Positions 1 to 6,330 are shown, counted from the stretch's first letter. The stretch is DNA of 8,475 bases from CAKVOD01 sp964489405 (GCA_964489405.1 CAZAYL010000037.1:1-8475), one strand, 5' to 3'. Made by a program: numbers and translations. The notes: generated from the sequence alone by a model not told the origin.

Positions 1-78
1 CTACGCTTCATCAAACCCTACAATGCGGGTTTGATTTTCGCTCTGAATGACCCAAGTAAGTACTTGTACTTATTTTAA
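1..78 (+). CDS. C-terminal fragment of an unidentified protein (partial, enters from left edge)
   Basis: Frame 1 is open from the first base to a TAA at 76-78 and gives 25 residues, starting LRFIKPYNAGLIFAL and ending YLYLF. The peptide has the mixed hydrophobic, aromatic and charged composition of a real protein end. The other two plus frames stop earlier (at about 32 and 48). Nothing identifies the family. It would converge on the minus-strand gene at 168-998 with about 90 bp between the two stops. A stop-free run of 25 codons can occur by chance, so this is only a plausible call. A hairpin at 10-35 lies inside it. Confidence 0.4.
   Translation, partial: LRFIKPYNAGLIFALNDPSKYLYLF
10..38 (+). 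repeat. 9-bp inverted repeat followed by TTT
   Basis: ATCAAACCC (10-18) and GGGTTTGAT (27-35) are perfect complements around an 8-base loop, and TTT follows the right arm. The shape resembles a weak intrinsic terminator on the plus strand. However, frame 1 stays open through it to 78, so it is either inside a coding end or, if the partial gene is not real, a terminator for something further left. Confidence 0.4.
54..76 (+). terminator. weak AT-rich hairpin at the end of the partial left-edge gene
   Basis: AAGTAAGTA (54-62) can pair with TACTTATTT (67-75), allowing one G-U pair, across a CTTG loop; only one T follows the stem. The stem overlaps the last codons and stop of the partial gene. 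The T-run is short and the stem AT-rich, so termination here is only a possibility. Confidence 0.25.
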
Positions 79-167
79 TAATAAGGAATTATTTGATAAT
101 AGTGGTACTAATGCTTGCTTTGGTAATAAGGTATTTCATTTATATAAGAATAAATTGAGCGATTAGA

Positions 168-998
168 TTAGGCGATTAGGAGTGCAAGTTCATTTTGAAG
201 CATTAGCGCGGATATTTGTGCATTTTTGAGCATAGCGGAGAGGCGTGTTGAAGTAAGTGAAGATTCGACAAGGGTGTTTAGGAGTTCAACGGCTTGGTTG
301 ACTTTGGCTTGCGTCAATGAATAGGATGTATCGGTTATTTGGGACGCATAGTTGCGGAACCCTGCTGAGATGTCGCTGGCGCTTTCGAGCAATGCTGTGA
401 GTGCGATTTTGACATCTTGCGATGTGATTTGGCTAGTGTCTAGTTTGACGGACAAGTCATAGAGCTTTTGGTAAGTAGTTTTGAAAATATCGAGTGCTTG
501 CTGGACGCAATTTTCTTGTTCGTCGTCGACTATGCTTTCGAGTTCGCAACGATTGATTTCGACGAGTTTGACAGTGGCGGTGGTATAGGTCAATTTTACT
601 TTCTCGAGAACGCTTTGTGCGTCGGCGGAACTTAGGTATGCGGACGCGATGACGTTGTAGCCGAGATCGTACATCACGTAACCTGCTCCGCCTGCGAGTT
701 TGATTTCGCTAGCAAGCTTTTGTGCGTCGGTTTCACTTTCAAAGTTATTGATATTAATCATAAACACATTAAAGCTTTTTGCTGTGGCGGACTTTGATTT
801 GTAGAGTGAGACTGTTGAGAACGCGAGAATGTTTGAAAACGCGTTGGCGACAAAAAACACTGTTATGCAACTGATTGCAATCATTATTAGGGCAAAAACT
901 TTGCGCACGGGGTGCTTTTTTCTTTTTTTTATTTTTGGGGTGGTGGCTAATTTGCTCGTTGGCACGCGGTAGGCGTCGTATAGGTCAAGTTCGTTCAT
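168..998 (-). CDS. single-pass membrane protein with SPOR-like region, function unknown
   Basis: A 276-residue protein. Residues 1-33 form a basic cytoplasmic tail (KIKKRKKHPVRK), and residues 34-60 are one strong membrane segment (VFALIMIAISCITVFFVANA). Residues 75-147 show the alternating beta/helix pattern of SPOR-like domains: FNVFMININNF, then DAQKLASEIKLAGGAGYVM, then YNVIASAYLSSADAQSVL. This would place a possible peptidoglycan-binding part outside the membrane. Residues 155-275 look all-helical with no motif I know. There is no cleavable signal peptide, so type II topology (N-in) is inferred. The start is supported by GGAG five bases upstream. The gene is divergent from groES. SPOR proteins usually act in division or spore envelope work, but the match here is by pattern only. 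Confidence 0.85.
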   Translation of the reverse strand: MNELDLYDAYRVPTSKLATTPKIKKRKKHPVRKVFALIMIAISCITVFFVANAFSNILAFSTVSLYKSKSATAKSFNVFMININNFESETDAQKLASEIKLAGGAGYVMYDLGYNVIASAYLSSADAQSVLEKVKLTYTTATVKLVEINRCELESIVDDEQENCVQQALDIFKTTYQKLYDLSVKLDTSQITSQDVKIALTALLESASDISAGFRNYASQITDTSYSLTQAKVNQAVELLNTLVESSLTSTRLSAMLKNAQISALMLQNELALLIA

Positions 999-1047
999 AT
1001 ATTCTCCAATTGCAATGTTTTATTCAATTTTATGCTTTGCTTGTAGT

Positions 1048-1076
1048 AAAATATTCTTTGCACGCGAAATTGTGAA
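1048..1076 (-). promoter_or_regulatory. possible promoter of the SPOR-like membrane protein gene
   Basis: On the minus strand, TTCACA (1076-1071, 5/6 to the -35 consensus) is followed after 17 bases by TATTTT (1053-1048, 4/6). It lies about 50 bp upstream of the start at 998. A full-consensus TTGACA (1087-1082) sits just upstream but has no good -10 at the right spacing. The call is weak because the DNA is very AT-rich. Confidence 0.3.
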
Positions 1077-1136
1077 TTTTTTGTCAATTTATAAAACAAA
1101 TTTTTCATAAATTTTTAAAAAGTATGTTATTTTTAA

Positions 1137-1164
1137 TTGCATTTGTGGAAAAAAGTGTTATAAT
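1137..1164 (+). promoter_or_regulatory. groES promoter, extended -10 sigma-A type
   Basis: TTGCAT (1137-1142) is followed after 16 bases by a perfect TATAAT (1159-1164), preceded by TG one base away (TGT-TATAAT, extended -10). The predicted transcription start is near 1171, about 42 bases before the groES ATG. This is the best promoter in the window. It fits constitutive or repressor-controlled expression by the main sigma factor. Confidence 0.75.
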
Positions 1165-1168
1165 ATTA

Positions 1169-1191
1169 TTGCACAAATTTTTTTGTGTCAA
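1169..1191 (+). promoter_or_regulatory. inverted repeat at the groES transcription start, candidate operator
   Basis: CACAAA (1172-1177) and TTTGTG (1182-1187) form a perfect 6-bp dyad around TTTT. The dyad extends outward to TTG...CAA if one T (1188) is bulged. It lies just after the -10 box, over the predicted start point, where a repressor would block transcription. It does not match the CIRCE element (TTAGCACTC-N9-GAGTGCTAA). It could instead be a 5'-leader hairpin or simply AT-rich symmetry. Confidence 0.35.
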
Positions 1192-1212
1192 TTTTTATTT
1201 GGAGATGATTAT

Positions 1213-1500
1213 ATGAATATTAAACCATTATTTGATAAAGTCGTTATAAAACCGATTGAAATTGAAGAAAAAACAACTTCTTTTGGCTTTGTTTTGAGAA
1301 GCAGTGATCAAGAAAAACCTTGTGTTGCGACGGTTGTTGCTGTTGGAGATGGGGGGCTGATTGACGGGAAAACTGTTGAGATGAAAGTTAAGGTTGGCGA
1401 CAAGGTTATATTCCCAAAATATAGTGGGACTGAATTCCATTTTGAAAATCAAGACTACATTATCATTAAGCAAAGCGATATTTTGGCGTTGATTGATTAG
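1213..1500 (+). CDS. groES: co-chaperonin GroES (Cpn10)
   Basis: A 95-residue protein, the normal GroES length. It is the heptameric lid that caps the GroEL folding chamber in the cytoplasm. Family hallmarks are the N-terminal MNIKPLFDKVVIKP, the roof-hairpin region VVAVGDGGLIDGK (41-53), VKVGDKVIFPKYSGTE (59-74) and the C-terminal QSDILALID. The ATG at 1213 is chosen because GGAGATGAT (1201-1209), nearly full anti-SD complementarity, precedes it; a TTG at 1183 in frame lies over the promoter dyad and lacks such a site. The GroEL-contacting mobile loop is odd. Residues 24-29 read FGFVLR where most GroES proteins have GGIVL followed by P or T, so the hydrophobic anchor IVL is FVL. groEL follows after 166 bp. 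Confidence 0.97.
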   Translation: MNIKPLFDKVVIKPIEIEEKTTSFGFVLRSSDQEKPCVATVVAVGDGGLIDGKTVEMKVKVGDKVIFPKYSGTEFHFENQDYIIIKQSDILALID

Positions 1501-1565
1501 TTTTGAGAAAATTTTGCATTTCTTGCTTGATATGTGGCAAAAAATGTGGGAAAACGATGCTTTTT

Positions 1566-1618
1566 ATGATAAATTGTCCTACTATAGCAAAATTTTACAC
1601 TTGAGATAAATTTATCAT
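1566..1618 (+). repeat. inverted repeats in the groES-groEL spacer
   Basis: ATGATAAATT (1566-1575) is perfectly complementary to AATTTATCAT (1609-1618), 33 bases apart. Within the right part, GATAAATTTATC (1605-1616) is itself a perfect 12-bp palindrome. The motif GATAAAT therefore occurs three times (two direct, one inverted). These could be protein-binding sites or an RNA hairpin in the groESL message. The spacer has no GC-rich terminator, so read-through from groES to groEL is expected. Confidence 0.45.
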
Positions 1619-1636
1619 TAATATTGAAAAATTTTA

Positions 1637-1642
1637 TATAAT
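1637..1642 (+). promoter_or_regulatory. possible -10 box upstream of groEL
   Basis: TATAAT matches the -10 consensus perfectly and lies 24 bp before the groEL start, but it has no good -35 at 16-18 bases. The nearest candidate, TTATCA (1612-1617), is 4/6 with a 19-base gap and overlaps the palindrome. A separate groEL promoter is possible; the AT-rich context makes chance likely. The groEL Shine-Dalgarno AGGAGG (1653-1658) would lie within the short leader. Confidence 0.25.
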
Positions 1643-1666
1643 ATTATTTTTTAGGAGGCTATTTTT

Positions 1667-3286
1667 ATGGCAAAACAAATTTTATATGGCGAAGAAGCAA
1701 GAAAGGCGCTTGAGAAAGGCGTAAACACACTTGCGGATACTGTCAAAATTACATTGGGTCCTAAGGGGCGAAATGTTGTCATCGACAATAAGTTTAGTAC
1801 GCCACTTATCACTAATGACGGCGTTACGATTGCTAAATCTATCGATTTGAAAGACCCGTTTATGAATATGGGTGCGCAAATTATTAAGGAAGTTTCAACA
1901 AAGACTAACGATGTTGCGGGGGACGGGACGACGACGGCTTCCCTACTTGCACAAAGCATTATTCGTGAAGGAATGAAAAACACTGCTGCGGGAGCGAATC
2001 CTATGATTTTACGCAAAGGCATTGACAAGGCGGTTACGTTTGTTGTCGATGAATTGCAAAATAACAGCAAAAAGATTGAGGACAGCAAGGCGATTGCGCA
2101 AGTGGCGTCAATTTCCGCGGGCGACCCTACGGTTGGAGAATTCGTGTCTGAAGCAATGGAAAAAGTTGGCAAGGACGGCGTTATTACCGTTGAGGAAAGC
2201 AAGACTATGCAGACGGAACTTGAGATTGTTGAGGGTATGCAATTTGACCGCGGGTACTGCTCCCCTTATATGTCCACTAATATGGAAAAAATGGAAGCTC
2301 AACTTGATGAACCTTTGATTTTGGTTACTGACAAGAAAATTTCGAACATTCAGGAAATTTTGCCACTACTTGAAGAGGTTGTTAAGAGTGGGCGTCCGCT
2401 ATTGATTATTGCGGAAGATGTTGAGGGCGAGGCGCTTTCGACTTTGATTTTGAACAAACTGCGCGGGACTTTCAACTGCGTGGCTGTCAAGGCTCCTGGG
2501 TTTGGCGACAGACGTAAGGCTATGCTTGAGGACATTGCTATTTTGACAAATGCGACGCTTATTTGCGACGAGATGGGCATTGAACTCAAAGACGCGCATA
2601 TGCAAAATCTTGGGACGGCTAAGCAAGTCAAAATCACAAAAGACAACACGACAATTGTTCAAGGCGCGGGCTCAAGCGATGAAATTGCGAAGCGTGTTGC
2701 GTCGATTCGCGCGCAAATTCAAAACACAACTAGCGAATATGACAAAGAGAAGTTGCAAGAGAGACTTGCTAAACTTGCGGGGGGAGTTGCGGTTATCAAT
2801 GTTGGCGCGGCAACTGAAGTTGAGATGAAAGAAAAAAAATTGAGAATTGAGGACGCGCTTGCTGCGACGCGTGCGGCGGTTGAAGAAGGCATTGTTGCGG
2901 GGGGGGGTACTGCCCTTGCAAAAATTATTCCTAAACTGCAAAAGTTTGTTGAAACGCTTGACGGCGACGAAAAGACGGGGGCAAGTATTATTGTTCGCGC
3001 ACTTGAGGAACCTGTGCGTCAAATTGCAAGCAATGCAGGACTTGACGGTGGAGTTATTCTTAACAAAATTCTTGAGAACACTGACCCGAATTTTGGGTTC
3101 GACGCACTCAAAAATGAATATGTCGATATGATTGACGCGGGTATCATTGACCCTACTAAGGTTACACGCTCTGCCCTACAAAATGCAAGTAGCGTTGCTA
3201 GTACATTGTTGACAACCGAAGCACTTGTTGCGGAAATTCCTGAACCTGAAAAACCTGCAACACCACAAATGCCCGATATGTATTAA
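1667..3286 (+). CDS. groEL: chaperonin GroEL (Cpn60)
   Basis: A 539-residue protein of normal length. It forms the tetradecameric ATP-driven folding chamber that works with GroES in the cytoplasm. The equatorial ATP site is intact: TLGPKGRNVV (29-38), the nucleotide loop VAGDGTTTA with D86, IEDALAATRAAVEEG, and VAGGGTAL (410-417). The apical GroES/substrate-binding helices are clear in ILPLLEEVV and EDVEGEALSTLILNKLRG. The ATG has a perfect AGGAGG eight bases upstream (1653-1658). Two things are unusual. A run of nine G encodes the conserved GGG at 412-414. The C-terminus ends PATPQMPDMY, without the flexible Gly-Gly-Met repeats seen in many homologues. The gene is followed by a strong terminator at 3301-3345. 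Confidence 0.99.
   Translation: MAKQILYGEEARKALEKGVNTLADTVKITLGPKGRNVVIDNKFSTPLITNDGVTIAKSIDLKDPFMNMGAQIIKEVSTKTNDVAGDGTTTASLLAQSIIREGMKNTAAGANPMILRKGIDKAVTFVVDELQNNSKKIEDSKAIAQVASISAGDPTVGEFVSEAMEKVGKDGVITVEESKTMQTELEIVEGMQFDRGYCSPYMSTNMEKMEAQLDEPLILVTDKKISNIQEILPLLEEVVKSGRPLLIIAEDVEGEALSTLILNKLRGTFNCVAVKAPGFGDRRKAMLEDIAILTNATLICDEMGIELKDAHMQNLGTAKQVKITKDNTTIVQGAGSSDEIAKRVASIRAQIQNTTSEYDKEKLQERLAKLAGGVAVINVGAATEVEMKEKKLRIEDALAATRAAVEEGIVAGGGTALAKIIPKLQKFVETLDGDEKTGASIIVRALEEPVRQIASNAGLDGGVILNKILENTDPNFGFDALKNEYVDMIDAGIIDPTKVTRSALQNASSVASTLLTTEALVAEIPEPEKPATPQMPDMY
2899..2907 (+). repeat. G9 homopolymer inside groEL
   Basis: Nine consecutive G encode Ala-Gly-Gly-Gly (codons 411-414) in the ATP-binding segment. 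The reading frame is intact in this sequence. A run this long is prone to replication slippage and sequencing error, and synonymous GGT/GGA/GGC codons would have avoided it. Confidence 0.9.
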
Positions 3287-3300
3287 TTAATTTTGATTAT

Positions 3301-3345
3301 AACAAAAAGACACTAGAATTTTTATAAACTCTAGTGTTTTTTGTT
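3301..3345. terminator. bidirectional intrinsic terminator between groEL and tgt
   Basis: ACACTAGA (3310-3317) pairs with TCTAGTGT (3330-3337) around a 12-base loop. The stem continues outward as AACAAAAA (3301-3308) against TTTTTGTT (3338-3345), with one bulged G (3309). This gives 16 base pairs ending in A-rich and T-rich flanks. On the plus strand the T-run follows groEL; on the minus strand CTTTTTGTT follows the stem after tgt. It sits between two convergent genes, so it should terminate both. Confidence 0.85.
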
Positions 3346-3384
3346 AATAAATAATTGTAAATTGAGAATGTCTTTGCATTATCA

Positions 3385-4521
3385 TTAGAATAATAAATTT
3401 TTGTCGAATTTGGCGAGAAATTCGTTGCGGAAGTCCATTAGGCGGTCGTTGCGGATTGCGTCTTTAATTTTCTCCATTAGGTGGCAGAGAAAGTGGATGT
3501 TGTGGATGGAAAGCAATGTTCCGCCGAGTGCTTCGTCTGCGTTGATAAGGTGTCGGACGTATGCGCGCGTGAAGTTTTTGCAGGTGTAGCAGTCGCAAGT
3601 TGAGTCGATTGGGGTAAAATCTTCCTTATACTTTGCGTTGCGAATGACAAGTCGCCCTTCGCTTGTAATTGCGCTCCCTGTGCGTGCGATTCGAGTCGGT
3701 TGGACACAGTCAAACATATCTATACCGCGGATGACACCTTCAATCAAGCAATCGGGACTGCCGTGCCCCATTAGGTAGCGCGGGATATTTTTGGGAATGT
3801 GTGGCATCATAACTTCAATGCTATGCCATTTTTGCTGTTTGCTTTCGCCGACGCCGTAACCGCCAAATGCGATGCCGTCTGAGGCGTATGGCAAACATTC
3901 TTCCAAACTTTTTAGTCGCAAATCGTCAAACATATTCCCTTGCACTATTGGGAAAAGCACTTGCTTATCGTTTTTGTGCGCGTCGAAACAGCGTTTGAGC
4001 CAAAGGTGCGTGATGCGGTCAGATTCTCTTGCTTTTTCATAACTTTCGCCGTATTCGGTGCTTGAATCGAATGCCATAATGATATCCGCGCCAAGGTCGT
4101 TTTGTATTTGAATGGCTTTTTCGGGAGTTATAAATTTCTTTTCTCCGCTGATATGCGAGCGAAATTCGACACCTTCGTCATTGCGTTTCTTCATTGTGGT
4201 CAATGAAAAAACTTGGTAGCCCCCGCTATCTGTCAAAATCGGCTTGTGCCAATTCATAAAGTTGTGCAAGCCCCCCGCTTTCTTGACGGTTGCTTCCCCT
4301 GGGCGCAAAAATAGGTGGTATGTGTTTGCGAGAATAATTTGCGCTCCGCATTCCTCGACTTGTCGGGGTGTCATTGTTTTGACGGTTGCTTGTGTGCCGA
4401 CGGGCATATAAACGGGTGTTTCTATGACGCCGTGTGGCGTTGTAAGACGACCGATACGCGCTCCTGTTTGGGCACATTCGTGTACGACTTCGTAACTAAA
4501 ATTTTTGTTTCTTTCTCTCAT
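3385..4521 (-). CDS. tgt: tRNA-guanine transglycosylase (Tgt), variant substrate pocket
   Basis: A 378-residue enzyme that swaps the wobble guanine of GUN-anticodon tRNAs for a 7-deazaguanine base on the queuosine pathway. Visible are the base-site acid D98 in LTDSGGYQVFSL, the nucleophile D271 in GIDMFDCVQPTR, and the zinc ligands C309, C311, C314 (CDCYTC) and H340. The start at 4521 has AAGGA six bases upstream; a GTG at 4548 in frame lacks support. The zinc and C-terminal part reads like Bacillus/Clostridium Tgt, but the pocket is unusual. FDSS (151-154) replaces FDEC, so the pocket cysteine is absent, and GGYGVGESKQQKW (220-232) replaces a GGLxVGEPK-like stretch, with GESKxQxW recalling eukaryotic queuine-type enzymes. 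It lies 27 bp after ruvB with no queA between them. Confidence 0.95.
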   Translation of the reverse strand: MRERNKNFSYEVVHECAQTGARIGRLTTPHGVIETPVYMPVGTQATVKTMTPRQVEECGAQIILANTYHLFLRPGEATVKKAGGLHNFMNWHKPILTDSGGYQVFSLTTMKKRNDEGVEFRSHISGEKKFITPEKAIQIQNDLGADIIMAFDSSTEYGESYEKARESDRITHLWLKRCFDAHKNDKQVLFPIVQGNMFDDLRLKSLEECLPYASDGIAFGGYGVGESKQQKWHSIEVMMPHIPKNIPRYLMGHGSPDCLIEGVIRGIDMFDCVQPTRIARTGSAITSEGRLVIRNAKYKEDFTPIDSTCDCYTCKNFTRAYVRHLINADEALGGTLLSIHNIHFLCHLMEKIKDAIRNDRLMDFRNEFLAKFDKNLLF

Positions 4522-4548
4522 ATTTTTTCCTTTTTGGGGGGGATGCAC

Positions 4549-5622
4549 TTAATTATTGTCTGCTGGGGCGTCTGATAGCACAAGCTTTTCAAGTTCCTCA
4601 AGTTCTTGCTTTTTAGTTTTATCAAGACTAATGCCGAGATGTTCATATGCGCGCGGAAGTGCAACACGTCCGCGATTTGTGCGCGCGATAAATGCAAGTT
4701 GCAACAAATATGGTTCAAAAACATCTTCAAGGGTGGTCGCTTCTTCCCCTGTTGATGCTGAAAGCGTATCAAGTCCAACGGGACCCCCGTCAAATTTTTC
4801 AATGATTGTACGCAAAATTTTGCGGTCGGTATAATCGAGTCCAAGTTCATCTACTTCCATCATATTCAAAGCCTTTTGAGCCATTTGTAGGTCGATTACG
4901 CCTTGCCCGACAACTTCGGCAAAGTCGCGGACGCGCTTTAAAAGACGGTTTGCAAGGCGGGGCGTCCCGCGTGAACGCTTAGCAATTTCAATGCTAGCGT
5001 CGTCGTCAATGCGAATATTTAATATTTTAGCACTACGGCGCAAAATTTCAGCAAGCTCGCGCTCATTATACATTTCAAGTCGCGCCAAAACGCCAAAGCG
5101 GTCTCGCAATGGTCCTGTAATCATCCCTGCGCGGGTGGTCGCTCCTATTAGTGTAAATGGCTGGATTTTTAAACGCATACTGCGTGCGCTTGGTCCTTTG
5201 CCGACGACAAAGTCAAGGGCAAAATCTTCCATTGCAGGGTACAAAATTTCTTCGACGGCTCGGTTCAACCTATGAATTTCATCGATGAAAAGGACGTCAT
5301 TTTTGCCGAGATTTGTCAAAATGGCGGCAAGGTCGGCGGCGTGTTCGATTGCGGGCCCGCTCGTGATTTTTAGTTGCGTGCCGAGTTCACTTGCGATGAT
5401 GTGTGAGAGCGTGGTTTTGCCAAGTCCTGGGGGACCAAACAAAAGCACGTGGTCGAGAGGTTCTTTGCGACTTTTGGTTGCTTCAATGTAGATGCGTAAA
5501 TTTTGCTTGAGTTTTTCTTGCCCGATGTAATCGTCGAGCGTGGTTGGTCGCAAACTATTTTCGACATCTATGTCGGTCAACTTTTTTGTGCTAGTTATAA
5601 ATCTATTATCTTCATAATCCAT
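4549..5622 (-). CDS. ruvB: Holliday junction branch-migration ATPase RuvB
   Basis: A 357-residue AAA+ motor. Two hexamers flank RuvA on a Holliday junction and pump DNA through it. Motifs in order are LRPTTLDDYIGQ (24-35), Walker A GPPGLGKTT (63-71, K69), Walker B LFIDEIHRL (111-119), sensor 1 region IGATTRAG (159-166), the arginine-finger segment GPLRDRFG (170-177), sensor 2 GTPRLANRLLKRVRD (219-233), and a C-terminal winged helix (about 255-335; PRAYEHLGI near its end). A Lys/Glu-rich tail after about residue 335 makes it slightly longer than many RuvB proteins. The Shine-Dalgarno is weak (GGGT about eight bases upstream), so translation may depend on ruvA, which ends 39 bp upstream. Confidence 0.99.
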   Translation of the reverse strand: MDYEDNRFITSTKKLTDIDVENSLRPTTLDDYIGQEKLKQNLRIYIEATKSRKEPLDHVLLFGPPGLGKTTLSHIIASELGTQLKITSGPAIEHAADLAAILTNLGKNDVLFIDEIHRLNRAVEEILYPAMEDFALDFVVGKGPSARSMRLKIQPFTLIGATTRAGMITGPLRDRFGVLARLEMYNERELAEILRRSAKILNIRIDDDASIEIAKRSRGTPRLANRLLKRVRDFAEVVGQGVIDLQMAQKALNMMEVDELGLDYTDRKILRTIIEKFDGGPVGLDTLSASTGEEATTLEDVFEPYLLQLAFIARTNRGRVALPRAYEHLGISLDKTKKQELEELEKLVLSDAPADNN

Positions 5623-5661
5623 ATTTTTTACCCAAATGCTAAATTTATTTTGATATCTTTG

Positions 5662-6264
5662 CTAACTATTAAGATTTTGGAGTGCGCGACTGACGAGTTC
5701 TTCGGCTGTTTTGCACTCATCGGCAAAACGTTTGACAAGCATAGTTGCTTGTCCACTTGGAATGCCAAGACTCACGAGTAGGTCGATTGCATCCGCGACG
5801 TCTTGGCGCGCGAGAATACTACTTTCGTCAAGATTATTGACACGCATATTAAGTGCGTCGGTGGCACTGACTTTGTCTTTGAGTTCCAAAACAATACGCT
5901 CGGCGGTTTTCTTGCCAATTCCTTTCGCTTTGGAAAGCATAGTTGCGTCCCCGTTAATGATACACGCGATAAGTGATGAATATGGCTGACTTGACAAAAT
6001 GGCAAGCGCGCTTTTCGCTCCAACGCCTGAGACGGTTGTCAATTTATTGAACAATTCTTTTTCTTCGAGTGTCGAAAAGCCAAACAGAGAAATACCATCG
6101 TCCTTGACAAGCATTACGGTGTGAATGTGTGCGATTTCGCCGATTGTGGGCAATTGGACTAATGTGGTATTCGAAACATTAATTTCGTATCCAATGCCGT
6201 TGTTTTCGATGATTGCATAACCTTCGATTTTGGAAATGATTTTCCCTTCGATATAATTTATCAT
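5662..6264 (-). CDS. ruvA: Holliday junction DNA-binding protein RuvA
   Basis: A 200-residue protein of normal length. It forms the tetramer that binds the four-way junction and loads RuvB. Domain I (1-62) has the OB-fold start MINYIEGKI and the acidic-pin residues D55-D56 in VKDDGISLFGF. Domain II (about 65-140) has two helix-hairpin-helix motifs, LTTVSGVGAKSALAIL (75-90) and LSKAKGIGKKTAERIVLEL (110-128). Domain III (about 150-200), DVADAIDLLVSLGIPSGQA, is the RuvB-contacting helical bundle. The ATG has AAGGA six bases upstream. ruvA follows ruvC after a 142-bp gap, longer than elsewhere in the cluster, which may hold its own promoter. Confidence 0.99.
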   Translation of the reverse strand: MINYIEGKIISKIEGYAIIENNGIGYEINVSNTTLVQLPTIGEIAHIHTVMLVKDDGISLFGFSTLEEKELFNKLTTVSGVGAKSALAILSSQPYSSLIACIINGDATMLSKAKGIGKKTAERIVLELKDKVSATDALNMRVNNLDESSILARQDVADAIDLLVSLGIPSGQATMLVKRFADECKTAEELVSRALQNLNS

Positions 6265-6330
6265 AATTATCCTTTTGTTTGTTATTTATTCTCCACTATC
6301 AAATTGTCCCTTCCGACTAGACTCATCTTA

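Noticed and set aside
159..180. Direct repeat GCGATTAG at the end of the SPOR-like protein gene (159-166 and 172-179)
   Set aside because: It is a short local duplication around the stop codon, with no target-site, integrase or array context; likely chance or a small tandem duplication.
1183..1212. Upstream TTG start for groES adding ten residues
   Set aside because: It would begin inside the dyad beyond the -10 box with no ribosome site, whereas GGAGATGAT sits correctly before the ATG at 1213 and the resulting N-terminus matches the family.
1081..1212. CIRCE or CtsR operator upstream of groES
   Set aside because: No TTAGCACTC/GAGTGCTAA half-sites and no tandem GGTCAAA-type repeats are present; two GTCAATTT copies (1083, 1187) are too far apart for CtsR.
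1651..2202. 183-codon open frame antisense to groEL
   Set aside because: It is a shadow of the strongly conserved groEL coding sequence, with a Ser/Thr/Ala-rich product of no recognisable family. The same applies to the other opposite-strand and off-frame openings over groEL, tgt, ruvB, ruvA, yebC and the methyltransferase gene.
4536..4542. G7 run between ruvB and tgt
   Set aside because: It lies upstream of the tgt Shine-Dalgarno and outside both reading frames, so a length change would have little predictable effect.
4522..4548. Upstream GTG start for tgt at 4548
   Set aside because: The extra residues (MHPPQKGKN) match nothing in the family and include the translated Shine-Dalgarno; AAGGA at 4532-4528 fits the ATG at 4521.
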